Shown here: in pieces, positions 36,001 through 45,131 of the stretch
How the letters are laid out: each line of letters starts with the position of its first letter
Numbering within the stretch: position 1 is the first letter of the stretch
Source: Clostridium sp. Ade.TY
GTDB lineage: Bacteria > Bacillota > Clostridia > Clostridiales > Clostridiaceae
NCBI RefSeq assembly: GCF_000498355.1
Contig: NZ_AVSV01000022.1
Span: forward strand, 223,688 to 287,687
Length of the DNA: 64,000 bases
Direction of reading: 5' to 3'
The notes under the pieces: model-generated
Seen by the model: the letters and a program-made list of their open reading frames with translations, nothing else
Databases searched by the model: none
Told to the model about the DNA's origin: nothing
Translations under genes and position numbers: made by a program

Positions 36001-36975
36001 ATGGCACTTAAGGATATTAAGAAAATTATCATTGAGGCTAATAAAATTGGAATAACATATCATACATCACCAGATGGGGATGCTATAGGTAGTGCCTTAG
36101 GTCTTCTTAATGGATTAAGAGAACTTGGTAAGGAAGTGTATATAATATCAAAGGATACACTTCCTGAAGATTTCTCTTATCTTCATTATTCAGAAGAAAT
36201 TAATGGCATGGTTACAGAACCGACAGAAGGAACAGATTTAGTAATTGTATTAGATTGTGGAAATGTAGAAAGAATATCTGCTAATTTATCACAATTTAAA
36301 GGCATGATAATTAATATAGATCACCATATGTCAAATGATAATTATGGATTTATAAACTATGTTGATACTGATGCTTCTGCTACTGCTGAAATAGTATTTT
36401 TGTTGTTACAAGAAATGGGATATGATTTTTCAGTTAAAGAAGACATATTAAAGAAAATTGGAACTTGTATATACACTTCTTTAGTTACTGATACTGGTTC
36501 TTTTAGACATTCAAATGTAACTAAGAGAACTCATGAAATAGCTGGAAATCTAATTCAAGTTGGAGTTAACAATTCAAATATATACAATAATTTATTTGAT
36601 AATAGAAGTATAAATAAACTTAACCTAATGGGATATGTGTTTCAAAGAGCTAAACTTTACTTTGATGGTAAAGTTATTTGTGCATCAATAGATGATAATA
36701 TAATAAAAAAATTTGACGCAGAAAAAGAAGATACTTCTGATATAATAGGAACTCTTTTAAGTATAAAATCAGTTGAGGTTGCAATTCTTTTAAAAGAAGT
36801 TGAAGAAGGAGTAAAAGCTAGTCTTAGATCAAAAAATAAATTTGATGTTAGAAAAATAGCAGAGCAATTTGGTGGCGGTGGACATATTAAAGCTTCCGGA
36901 TTAATGCAAAGAGGCATTTTACTTAATGTAGCTAAAGATAATATTTTAAAAGCTATTGAAAGAGAGTTAATATAA
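36001..36975 (+). CDS. nrnA: Bifunctional oligoribonuclease/pAp phosphatase NrnA
   Basis: 324 residues of the DHH-DHHA1 family. TYHTSPDGDAIGSALG and LDCGN are metal-binding motifs; NIDHHMSNDNYG is the DHH motif; GGGGHIKASG is the DHHA1 substrate-binding motif. It degrades nano-RNAs and removes the 3'-phosphate of pAp. It is coupled on both sides: one base after rbfA, and its TAA overlaps the ATG of truB. Confidence 0.96.
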   Translation: MALKDIKKIIIEANKIGITYHTSPDGDAIGSALGLLNGLRELGKEVYIISKDTLPEDFSYLHYSEEINGMVTEPTEGTDLVIVLDCGNVERISANLSQFKGMIINIDHHMSNDNYGFINYVDTDASATAEIVFLLLQEMGYDFSVKEDILKKIGTCIYTSLVTDTGSFRHSNVTKRTHEIAGNLIQVGVNNSNIYNNLFDNRSINKLNLMGYVFQRAKLYFDGKVICASIDDNIIKKFDAEKEDTSDIIGTLLSIKSVEVAILLKEVEEGVKASLRSKNKFDVRKIAEQFGGGGHIKASGLMQRGILLNVAKDNILKAIERELI

Positions 36976-37850
36976 TGCAAGGAGTAATTAATGTATTTAA
37001 AAATCCTGGAATGACATCTTTCGATGTAGTAAGGATTATAAAGAGGGTTGCAAAAGAGAAAAAAGTAGGACATACAGGAACTTTAGATCCAGAGGCATGT
37101 GGAGTTTTACCTATTTGTCTTGGTAAAGCAACTAAAATAATAGATTATATAATGATAGCACCTAAAAAATATGAGGTTGAGTTTTCTTTAGGATTTAAAA
37201 CTACAACATATGATTTAGAAGGTGAAGTTTTAGATAGGAAAGATATTTCTCATCTTGATGAAAAAACTATTTATAATGTTATAAAATCTTTTGAGGGGAA
37301 TATTAATCAAGTTCCTCCAATGTATTCGGCTATTAAAAAAAATGGCGTAAGATTATATGATTTGGCAAGACAAGGTATAGAAATTGAAAGAGATGGTAGA
37401 GAAATTACTATATACAGTATAGATGATATAAAAATAAATTTACCTAAAATCACAATGTCTGTTAAATGCTCTAAAGGAACATATATAAGAAGCTTATGTT
37501 ATGATATAGGCGAAGAGTTACAAGTTTATGGAACTATGACAAAATTAAAAAGAACTGAAACATCAGTTTTTAAAGAAGAAACTAGTATAAATATAGATTT
37601 ATTAAATGAAGAAAATATTAGTGAATATTTAATACCTATAGAAAAAGCATTAGAGGCATACCCTCAAATAACTATAAATAATAAATTTAAGAAGCTTCTT
37701 ATAAATGGAGCAAATGTATATGATAAGAGGCTATTAAAAAGTGATGTTGAAATAAATACTTTATATAGAGTTTTTGATGAAGATAATATATTTTTAGGAC
37801 TTGGAAAAAAGTATAAAGATGGATTTAAGTTAGAAAAATTATTAATATAA
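36975..37850 (+). CDS. truB: tRNA pseudouridine-55 synthase
   Basis: 291 residues. GVINVFKNPGMTSFDVV, KVGHTGTLDPEACGVLPICL with the catalytic Asp, and KCSKGTYIRSLCYDIGE are the TruB motifs; a PUA-like C-domain follows. It makes pseudouridine 55 in the T-loop of tRNAs. Start ATG overlaps the nrnA stop by one base (TAATG). Confidence 0.97.
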   Translation: MQGVINVFKNPGMTSFDVVRIIKRVAKEKKVGHTGTLDPEACGVLPICLGKATKIIDYIMIAPKKYEVEFSLGFKTTTYDLEGEVLDRKDISHLDEKTIYNVIKSFEGNINQVPPMYSAIKKNGVRLYDLARQGIEIERDGREITIYSIDDIKINLPKITMSVKCSKGTYIRSLCYDIGEELQVYGTMTKLKRTETSVFKEETSINIDLLNEENISEYLIPIEKALEAYPQITINNKFKKLLINGANVYDKRLLKSDVEINTLYRVFDEDNIFLGLGKKYKDGFKLEKLLI

Positions 37851-37872
37851 CTTAATAGGAGAATGCTAAAAG

Positions 37873-38787
37873 ATGAAAGTAATTAATAAAAAAGATACTG
37901 GATATTATATTGCATTGGGAAGTTTTGATGGATTACATAAAGGACATTTATCACTTATAGAAAAGTGTATAGAGCTTTCTAAAATAAACAATTGCAATAG
38001 TATGGTATTTTCATTTAGTAATCATCCAAGAACTGTTATTAATCCAGATAAAAAATTACAATATTTAATGAACAATAATGAAAAAATTCATATTCTAAAA
38101 AATGAAGGTATAGATAAGGTTGTTCTTAAAGAATTTAATAAAGAATTTATGGAATTATCAGCAGAAGGATTTATAGAAAAACTTTGTAATGAATATAATG
38201 TTAAAGGTATAGTAGTAGGGTTTAATTATAAGTTTGGATATAAAAATTCAGGCGATACAAAACTTTTAGAGAAATTATCAAAGGTATATAATTATGATTT
38301 GAAAATTATGGAGCCACTATTATTTGATGGATATGCAGTAAGTAGCACAAGAATAAGAAAAGCAATAAAAGATGGTGAAATCGAAATTGCAAATAAAATG
38401 CTAACAAGACCTTATAATATTAAAGGTACTGTTGTGCATGGAAGACAAATAGGACGTACTATAGGATTTCCTACAGCAAATTTAAAAATTGATTCTGATA
38501 AAATTATTCCATGTATTGGTGTATATTATACTAACCTAAAGTGGAATAATAAAATATATAAAGGTATAACATCAGTTGGAAATAATCCAACAGTTGATGG
38601 AAAAAACCTTACAATAGAAACTTTTATATTAAATTTTGATAAAGAAATTTATGGTGATCAAATAACATTGTATTTTATCGAAAGAATAAGAGGCGAAATA
38701 AAATTTAATTCTATATTTGAATTAAAAAATCAATTACAAAAAGATAAAGAATTTGCAGAATTAAGAGAAATAAATCATATTATATAA
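37873..38787 (+). CDS. ribF: Bifunctional riboflavin kinase/FAD synthetase
   Basis: 304 residues. The N-terminal nucleotidyltransferase domain has GSFDGLHKGH and VSSTRIRKAIKDG; the C-terminal kinase domain has GRQIGRTIGFPTANL and GITSVGNNPTVDG. It converts riboflavin to FMN and FAD. SD TAGGAGA precedes ATG. It ends the rimP operon; the next gene has its own promoter. Confidence 0.97.
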   Translation: MKVINKKDTGYYIALGSFDGLHKGHLSLIEKCIELSKINNCNSMVFSFSNHPRTVINPDKKLQYLMNNNEKIHILKNEGIDKVVLKEFNKEFMELSAEGFIEKLCNEYNVKGIVVGFNYKFGYKNSGDTKLLEKLSKVYNYDLKIMEPLLFDGYAVSSTRIRKAIKDGEIEIANKMLTRPYNIKGTVVHGRQIGRTIGFPTANLKIDSDKIIPCIGVYYTNLKWNNKIYKGITSVGNNPTVDGKNLTIETFILNFDKEIYGDQITLYFIERIRGEIKFNSIFELKNQLQKDKEFAELREINHII

Positions 38788-38793
38788 ATTTTG

Positions 38794-38875
38794 TTTACAA
38801 CAATAAATTGTTCTGTTATAATAATAGCGGAAACCTAGTCCTACGTTTTGAGGTGCCATCTCATTACGTGGAACT
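38794..38875 (+). promoter_or_regulatory. rpsO promoter and putative S15 autoregulatory leader
   Basis: TTTACA-17-TATAAT (38794-38822) is a near-consensus promoter. The transcript then folds as CCTAGTCC...GGAACTAAGG outer helices, a CGT/ACG helix and an inner TGAGGT-GCC-ATCTCA hairpin with a G-U pair next to a G-C pair. S15 recognises such helical junctions in 16S rRNA and in Gram-positive rpsO leaders. The leader ends about 10 bases before the SD. Confidence 0.6.
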
Positions 38876-38902
38876 AAGGGGATATTTTACGGAGGTGTAA
38901 TT

Positions 38903-39166
38903 ATGGATAAGGCAAGAAAGCAAGAAATAATTAAAGAATTTGGAAGAAGTGAACACGATACAGGATCAGCAGAAGTTCAAATAGCTTTATTAAGTGAAAG
39001 AATTAATGAATTAACTGGACACTTAAAAGTTCACAAGAAAGACCACCACTCAAGAAGAGGACTATTAATGATGGTTGGACAAAGAAGAGGTCTTTTAAAT
39101 TATTTAGCAAAGCAAGATATCGAAAGATATAGAGCTATAATCAAAAAATTAGGTTTAAGAAGATAG
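38903..39166 (+). CDS. rpsO: 30S ribosomal protein S15
   Basis: 87 residues, standard S15: [39 protein letters not shown] and [16 protein letters not shown]. It is a primary binder at the central-domain junction of 16S rRNA. SD CGGAGGTG. A terminator lies between it and pnp, the conserved rpsO-pnp pair. Confidence 0.98.
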   Translation: MDKARKQEIIKEFGRSEHDTGSAEVQIALLSERINELTGHLKVHKKDHHSRRGLLMMVGQRRGLLNYLAKQDIERYRAIIKKLGLRR

Positions 39167-39168
39167 CT

Positions 39169-39196
39169 TAGAGCGGTTAAAACCGCTCTATTATTT
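39169..39196 (+). terminator. rpsO terminator
   Basis: TAGAGCGGTT (39169-39178) pairs with AACCGCTCTA (39181-39190), then TTATTTT. Confidence 0.82.
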
Positions 39197-39247
39197 TAAA
39201 ATAATTAGAAAAATTTGTAAGAAAGCAAGTCGAAAGGAGGGTTCCTT

Positions 39248-41356
39248 ATGAGAAATACAATAGGTACAGTAATAGCTGGAAGAGAAATGAAGGTTGAATT
39301 TGGTGATTTAGGAATGTTGTCAAATGCTGCCGTATTAGTAAGCTATGGAGATACTGTAATATTAACTAATGTAAATAAGTCAGAAGAACCGAGAGAAGGT
39401 ATAGATTTCTTTCCTCTAAGTGTAGAATACGAAGAAAGATTATATGCTGTTGGGAAAATACCTGGAGGATTTATAAAAAGAGAAGGAAGACCATCAGATA
39501 AGGCTATTCTTCATGGAAGAGCTGTTGATAGAACAATAAGACCTTTATTTCCAAAGGGATATAGAAATGATGTTCAAGTTGTATGTACAGTAGTTTCAGT
39601 TGAAAAAGATAACTTACCTGAAATATTAGCTATAAATGCAGCTTCAATAGCATTATGTTTATCAAGTATACCATATGATATTCCAGTAGCTGGTGTTCAA
39701 GTTGGATTAATTGATGGAGAATTTATACTTAACCCTACATCAGAACAAAGAGAAAAAAGTACATTAGATCTTACAGTATGTGCTACTAAAGAAAAAGTTA
39801 TGATGATAGAAGCAGGTGGAGATGAAATACCAGAAGAGACAATGATAAAGGCAATAGAGTTTGGTTTTGAATCATGTCAAAAAATAATAGCATTCCAAGA
39901 AGAACTTATGAAAAAATTTGGAAAAACTAAAGAAGAAGCTATTCTTTATACAGTTGATGAAGAAGTTGAAAAAGATGTAAAAGATTTTGCTTCAGAAATG
40001 GTTAAAGATGCTATGTATATCATGGATAAAGATGAAAGAAATGCGGCTATGAGCAAAGTAAATGAAGCTGTTTATGATAAATTCGCTGAAAAGCATGAAG
40101 GTAAAGAAGGGGATATAAAAGAAATTCTTTACACAATGCAAAAGAAGGTAGTTAGAAACATGCTTTTAAAAGATAAAAGAAGACCAGATGGTAGAGCTTT
40201 TGATGAAATAAGACCACTTGGTTGTGAAGTTTCAATATTACCAAGAACTCATGGTACTGGATTATTTACAAGAGGATTAACTCAAGTAATGACAGTCGCA
40301 ACATTAGGTTCAATTGGTGACATACAAATATTAGATGGTATAGATGAGGCAGAATCAAAAAGATATATGCATCACTATAACTTCCCATCATATAGTGTTG
40401 GAGAAGTAAGACCACTTAGAGGACCAGGAAGAAGAGAAATAGGTCATGGAGCATTAGCAGAAAGAGCACTTGAACCATTAATTCCTTCAGAAGATGAGTT
40501 CCCATATACTATAAGGTTAGTTTCAGAAGTTTTAAGTTCAAATGGATCAACATCACAAGCGTCTGTTTGTGGATCTACTTTAGCATTATTAGATGCAGGT
40601 GTTCCAATAAAAAGACCAGCTGCAGGTATAGCTATGGGACTTATAACATCAGAAGATTTAATAGAAGAAGAAGTATTAACAGATATACAAGGTATAGAGG
40701 ATTTCTTTGGAGATATGGATTTTAAAGTTGCAGGTACAGAAAAAGGAATAACTTCAATACAAGTTGATACTAAGCTTAAAGGATTAAGCTTTAATGTTGT
40801 AAATACAGCAATAAGAAATGCTAGAATAGCTAGAATGACTATTTTAGAAAAAATACATGAATGTATACCGGAGCCAAGAAAAGATGTTTCAATATATGCA
40901 CCAAAAACATCAATTATAAAAATTGATCCAGAAAAAATAAGAGATGTAATTGGAGCAGGTGGAAAAGTAATTAATAAAATTATTGAAGATACTGGCGTTA
41001 AAATAGATATAAAAGAAGATGGAACAGTATTTGTATCATCAGTAGACCATGATGGAGTTAAAAAAGCTATAAGTATAATAGAAGGCTTAACTAAAGAAGT
41101 TAAGGCTGGAGAGGTTTACTTAGGGAAAGTAACAAAAATAACAACATTTGGAGCTTTTGTAGAAATTCTTCCTAATAAGGAAGGGCTAGTGCATATTTCA
41201 AAGTTAGATAAAAATAGAGTAAATAAAGTTGAAGATATAGTCTCAGTTGGAGATGAAATTCTTGTTAAGGTTACAGAAATTGATAATCAAGGAAGAATAA
41301 ATCTTTCAAGGAAAGATGCATTAGAAGATAATGAGACAAAAGAAGATAAGGAATAA
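39248..41356 (+). CDS. pnp: Polyribonucleotide nucleotidyltransferase (PNPase)
   Basis: 702 residues. Two RNase PH domains ([40 protein letters not shown]) flank a helical domain; a KH domain (about 555 to 615, [20 protein letters not shown]) and an S1 domain (about 620 to 690, [20 protein letters not shown]) follow. It degrades RNA 3' to 5' with phosphate. It works with RNase Y, encoded at 51 kb, in Firmicute RNA decay. Confidence 0.98.
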   Translation: MRNTIGTVIAGREMKVEFGDLGMLSNAAVLVSYGDTVILTNVNKSEEPREGIDFFPLSVEYEERLYAVGKIPGGFIKREGRPSDKAILHGRAVDRTIRPLFPKGYRNDVQVVCTVVSVEKDNLPEILAINAASIALCLSSIPYDIPVAGVQVGLIDGEFILNPTSEQREKSTLDLTVCATKEKVMMIEAGGDEIPEETMIKAIEFGFESCQKIIAFQEELMKKFGKTKEEAILYTVDEEVEKDVKDFASEMVKDAMYIMDKDERNAAMSKVNEAVYDKFAEKHEGKEGDIKEILYTMQKKVVRNMLLKDKRRPDGRAFDEIRPLGCEVSILPRTHGTGLFTRGLTQVMTVATLGSIGDIQILDGIDEAESKRYMHHYNFPSYSVGEVRPLRGPGRREIGHGALAERALEPLIPSEDEFPYTIRLVSEVLSSNGSTSQASVCGSTLALLDAGVPIKRPAAGIAMGLITSEDLIEEEVLTDIQGIEDFFGDMDFKVAGTEKGITSIQVDTKLKGLSFNVVNTAIRNARIARMTILEKIHECIPEPRKDVSIYAPKTSIIKIDPEKIRDVIGAGGKVINKIIEDTGVKIDIKEDGTVFVSSVDHDGVKKAISIIEGLTKEVKAGEVYLGKVTKITTFGAFVEILPNKEGLVHISKLDKNRVNKVEDIVSVGDEILVKVTEIDNQGRINLSRKDALEDNETKEDKE

Positions 41357-41357
41357 T

Positions 41358-41392
41358 AAAAGGGCAATTTAATTGCCTTTTTTTTACTAGAG
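41358..41392 (+). terminator. pnp terminator
   Basis: AAAAGGGCAAT and ATTGCCTTTTT (about 41358-41385) pair around loop TTA with one G-U, followed by an 8-T run. Confidence 0.85.
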
Positions 41393-41401
41393 GAGGCTTT
41401 T

Positions 41402-42709
41402 ATGCATAAAATTTTTACACTAAAAAATGGGCTTAGAATTGTTACCGAAAAAATTGATGGGGTTAATTCGGTTAGTGTAGGAGTAATGATTCAAAATGGA
41501 TCAAGAAATGAAAATTTAGATGTAAATGGTATATCTCATTTTATAGAGCATATGTTTTTTAAAGGCACTGAAAATAGAACTGCGAAGCAAATTGCAGAAG
41601 AAATTGAAAATGTAGGTGGGCAAATAAATGCTTTTACAAGTAAAGAAGTAACTTGTTATTATATAAAAACATTGCATACACATATAGATATTTCCTTAGA
41701 TGTATTATCAGATATGATTTTAAAGTCAAAGTTTGATGCAGAAGAAATTGAAAAGGAAAAAGGTGTAGTAATAGAAGAAATAAATATGAGTGAAGATAGT
41801 CCAGAAGATGTTTTAGATAATCTTCATTCAAAAGCCTCTTTTGAAGGTGATGCATTATCTTATCCTATATTAGGTAGTATTGAAAAAATTAAAAGTCTAA
41901 CAAGAGATGAAATAGTAAAATTTATAGATGAAAAATATACTCCAAATAATTCTGTTATATCTATTTGTGGTAAGTTTGATGAGAATGAAATTTTAGGTTT
42001 AATAGAGAAATTTTTTGGAAAATGGGAAAATAAAAATAATTATTATCCTAAGTATAAACCTTTTACAATAAAGAAAAATTCATATTTTTTAAAAAAAGAA
42101 ATAGAACAACTTCATATAAATTTAGGATTAAAAGGATTGCCTTCAAATGATGAAAGAGGATATGCGTTAGTATTATTAAATAATATATTAGGTGGAGGAG
42201 CCTCTTCAATATTATTTCAAAAGGTTCGAGAAGAACTTGGTCTTTGTTATTCTGTGTATTCATATATTCAGGCATTTCAAAATGTTGGATTAATAAGCAT
42301 ATATATAGGACTTAGTAAAGAATATGCACCTAAAGCGTTAAAAATAATAAAAGAAGAAATAGAAAATTTGGTTAAAAACGGAATAACAGATGAACAGTTA
42401 AAAATAAATAAAGAAAAAATAAAAGCAAATTATATTTTAGGGTTAGAAAGTACTAGTTCAAAAATGTTTGCAAATGCAAAGGCATTACTTTTAAGAAAAA
42501 ATATTAGAACAGAAGAAGAAGTTATAGAAAAAATAGATAAAATAAGTAAAGAAGATATAAAATATGTTATTGAAAATTGCTTTAAAGATGGTGTAATAAA
42601 TACAGCATATGTTGGAAGTGATATAAACAAGGATTATTTAGATTCTTTTATATATAAGTCAACAAAAGCTTATAATAATAATGATAATAAAGATAAGGCT
42701 GAGATATAG
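41402..42709 (+). CDS. M16-family zinc peptidase (MlpA/YmxG-like)
   Basis: 435 residues. The inverted zinc motif HFIEHMFFKG (HxxEH) and the downstream Glu in EKGVVIEEINM form the catalytic half; a second non-catalytic half with GGGASSILFQKVREELGLCYS follows, as in pitrilysin-type peptidases. The B. subtilis homologue is encoded in the same place after pnp and affects protease regulation. Substrate unknown. It leads a sporulation-type block with ymxH, dapG, tepA and spoIIIE. Confidence 0.93.
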   Translation: MHKIFTLKNGLRIVTEKIDGVNSVSVGVMIQNGSRNENLDVNGISHFIEHMFFKGTENRTAKQIAEEIENVGGQINAFTSKEVTCYYIKTLHTHIDISLDVLSDMILKSKFDAEEIEKEKGVVIEEINMSEDSPEDVLDNLHSKASFEGDALSYPILGSIEKIKSLTRDEIVKFIDEKYTPNNSVISICGKFDENEILGLIEKFFGKWENKNNYYPKYKPFTIKKNSYFLKKEIEQLHINLGLKGLPSNDERGYALVLLNNILGGGASSILFQKVREELGLCYSVYSYIQAFQNVGLISIYIGLSKEYAPKALKIIKEEIENLVKNGITDEQLKINKEKIKANYILGLESTSSKMFANAKALLLRKNIRTEEEVIEKIDKISKEDIKYVIENCFKDGVINTAYVGSDINKDYLDSFIYKSTKAYNNNDNKDKAEI

Positions 42710-42768
42710 TAATAAAAATAAAAAAAACTTCATATATTTATGTATAAATATATAGGAGGTTTTTAATT

Positions 42769-43059
42769 ATGTATGTCCAAGGGGATAAAAATATAAAATA
42801 TCTTAGTGAACTTGAAAAATATGAACTCATTAATATAAATGATGGTGAAAAATATGATTATCTTCAAAATAATGATTTAGTAATTGATGAAGAAGGAAAT
42901 ATAAGATATTTAATAGTTGATACAACATCTTCTAAATTTAGTATTTTTGGAGGGGCTAGAGAAGTACTAGAAATAAATTGGAGTGCTGTTCAAAAAGTTG
43001 GAGCAAAAACAATAATACTAGATGCTGATGAAAGAAGTATAAAAAGAGCGAAAGTGTAA
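42769..43059 (+). CDS. ymxH: YlmC/YmxH family PRC-barrel protein
   Basis: 96 residues of PRC-barrel type: LSELEKYELININDGEKYDY, LVIDEEGNIRYLIVDT and REVLEINWSAVQKVGAKTII. Members are encoded in endospore formers between the M16 peptidase and dapG or near sigma-G/E controlled genes; the molecular function is unknown. SD AGGAGGTT. It is 18 bp before the aspartokinase gene. Confidence 0.88.
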   Translation: MYVQGDKNIKYLSELEKYELININDGEKYDYLQNNDLVIDEEGNIRYLIVDTTSSKFSIFGGAREVLEINWSAVQKVGAKTIILDADERSIKRAKV

Positions 43060-43077
43060 AACTAAGGGGGAAACGTT

Positions 43078-44277
43078 ATGAAAATTGTAGTGCAAAAATT
43101 TGGAGGAACATCTGTATCTACAAAAGAAAGAAGAGAAAAAGTAATAGAAAAGGTTAAGCAAGCTATTGATAAAGGATTTTCACCAGTTGTAGTAGTTTCT
43201 GCCATGGGAAGAAGTGGAGATCCTTATGCTACTGATACATTATTATCATTAATAGAAAAAGATTTTAAATCAACAAATAAATTAGCTACAGATTTATTAA
43301 TGTGTTGTGGTGAAATAATAAGCTCTGTAGTAATGAGTAATGAAATGTTTAAATCTGGAATAGATGCAATTCCATTAACTGGAGGCCAGGCAGGTATAAA
43401 AACTGATAATATTTATACTAATGCAAGTCATATAGATGTTAAACCGGATCAAATATTGGATGCTGTTTCAAAAGGAAGAGTACCTGTAATAACAGGTTTT
43501 CAAGGAATGACAGAAGATGGTTTCTTTACAACTCTTGGAAGAGGAGGCAGCGATACTAGTGCAGCTATTATTGGTGCAGCATTAAATGCAAAACAAATAG
43601 AGATTTATACTGATGTTGATGGTATAATGACAGCAGATCCAAGAATTGTTCAAAATGCTTCAGTTATAAATGTTATAAGTTATAATGAAGTATTTCAATT
43701 AGCTGAACAAGGTGCAAAAGTTATACATCCAAGAGCAGTAGATATTGCAATGAAAAGTAATGTTCCTCTTTTGATAAAGAATACAATGAGTGATGCTGAA
43801 GGTACTCTTATAAATAACAATGGAGATATAAATAATGATAAAATCATAACAGGTATAACTCATAGAAATGATAGAATACAAGTTAAAATAAGATTAGATG
43901 AAAATATAGGAAATGAAAAATATAGAGATGTATTAAGTCTTTTAGCCGCTAATAAAATAAGTTTAGATCTTATAAATATATTTCCAGATCAACAAGTTTT
44001 TACTATAGATAATGAAAGTAAAAATAGTTTAGAAAGTATATTAAGTTCGGTTAATATAAAATATGTATTAAATGAAGATTGTAGTCAAATAGCTGTAATA
44101 GGATCAAGGATGGCAGGAATACCAGGAGTTATAGCTAATATAGTTCAGACTTTGACTGATAATAATATAGAAGTTTTACAAACTGCAGATTCACATATGA
44201 CTATATGGTGTCTAATAAAGTCAGATAAAGTATCTGAAGCTATTAATGCATTACATAAAACATTTGAGTTATCATAG
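43078..44277 (+). CDS. dapG: Aspartate kinase (DapG type)
   Basis: 399 residues. KIVVQKFGGTSVST is the kinase start; TLGRGGSDTSAAIIGAALNA binds substrate; two C-terminal ACT domains (about 265 to 399) include VIGSRMAGIPGVIANIVQTL. It phosphorylates aspartate for lysine, diaminopimelate, threonine and methionine synthesis. The synteny (after ymxH, before tepA) matches B. subtilis dapG, the DAP-sensitive isozyme used for wall and dipicolinate supply; feedback class is inferred from synteny. Confidence 0.95.
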   Translation: MKIVVQKFGGTSVSTKERREKVIEKVKQAIDKGFSPVVVVSAMGRSGDPYATDTLLSLIEKDFKSTNKLATDLLMCCGEIISSVVMSNEMFKSGIDAIPLTGGQAGIKTDNIYTNASHIDVKPDQILDAVSKGRVPVITGFQGMTEDGFFTTLGRGGSDTSAAIIGAALNAKQIEIYTDVDGIMTADPRIVQNASVINVISYNEVFQLAEQGAKVIHPRAVDIAMKSNVPLLIKNTMSDAEGTLINNNGDINNDKIITGITHRNDRIQVKIRLDENIGNEKYRDVLSLLAANKISLDLINIFPDQQVFTIDNESKNSLESILSSVNIKYVLNEDCSQIAVIGSRMAGIPGVIANIVQTLTDNNIEVLQTADSHMTIWCLIKSDKVSEAINALHKTFELS

Positions 44278-44342
44278 ATTAAAATATTAATGTATAAAAT
44301 ATTTCCTCTTGTACAAAATAAAAATGTATAGGAGGAATGTCT

Positions 44343-45029
44343 ATGAATACTGATAATGAAAAAGATAAAGAGAAGTTAGATAAAAATAGTGAAGCAATAA
44401 AGGAATTTGGAAATACAGGCATAGTAAATCCTAATGAGAGAATAAGAGTATTACCAATAATAGGTCAAATAGAAGGTCATATTGTTTCACCAGCTCAAAA
44501 TAAATCTACAAAATATGAACATGTTATTCCACAACTTATAGAAATGGAACAAAATGATAATGTCAAAGGTGTTCTTATAGTATTAAATACAGTTGGAGGA
44601 GATGTTGAGGCAGGCCTTGGAATATCCGAAATGATTAATTCACTATCTAAACCAACAGTTTCCATAGTGATAGGTGGTGGACATTCTATAGGAGTTCCGC
44701 TTGCAACATCATCTAATTATTCATTTATAACGCCATCTGCTACTATGATTGTACATCCAATAAGAATGAATGGTTTTATAATAGGAGTATCTCAAACTTT
44801 TGAATACTTTAAGAAAATGCAAGAAAGAATAAATGAATTTATAGTTAGAACATCTAATATAAGCAAGAAACAATTAGAGGAACTTTTAAAGAAACAAGGA
44901 GACTTATTAAATGATGTTGGAACTATATTAATAGGTAATCAAGCTGTAGAGTGCGGACTTATAAATGAAGTTGGTGGTTTGAAAGAAGCGATTTCAAAAT
45001 TAAATTCATTAATTGATAATAATGAGTAA
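44343..45029 (+). CDS. tepA: ClpP-like germination protease/translocation-enhancing TepA
   Basis: 228 residues from ATG 44343, 6 bases after AGGAGGA; ATG 44337 touches the SD and is rejected. ClpP fold: NTVGGDVEAGLGISEMINS, GGGHSIGVPLATSSNYSF with the Ser nucleophile position, and TMIVHPIRMNG with the His. TepA degrades small acid-soluble spore proteins in B. subtilis. It sits before spoIIIE as in that species. Confidence 0.92.
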   Translation: MNTDNEKDKEKLDKNSEAIKEFGNTGIVNPNERIRVLPIIGQIEGHIVSPAQNKSTKYEHVIPQLIEMEQNDNVKGVLIVLNTVGGDVEAGLGISEMINSLSKPTVSIVIGGGHSIGVPLATSSNYSFITPSATMIVHPIRMNGFIIGVSQTFEYFKKMQERINEFIVRTSNISKKQLEELLKKQGDLLNDVGTILIGNQAVECGLINEVGGLKEAISKLNSLIDNNE

Positions 45030-45034
45030 TTTAA

Positions 45035-45070
45035 AAAATCAGCTATAATTATTTATGGCTGATTTTCTTA
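45035..45070 (+). terminator. tepA terminator
   Basis: AAAATCAGC (45035-45043) pairs with GCTGATTTT (45058-45066), then CTTA; a moderate terminator. Confidence 0.65.
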
Positions 45071-45131
45071 TGTATTCATAAAAAGGGATTTTATTATATT
45101 TGTAGAAAGTAATAAAGTGAGGTGAGTAAAT

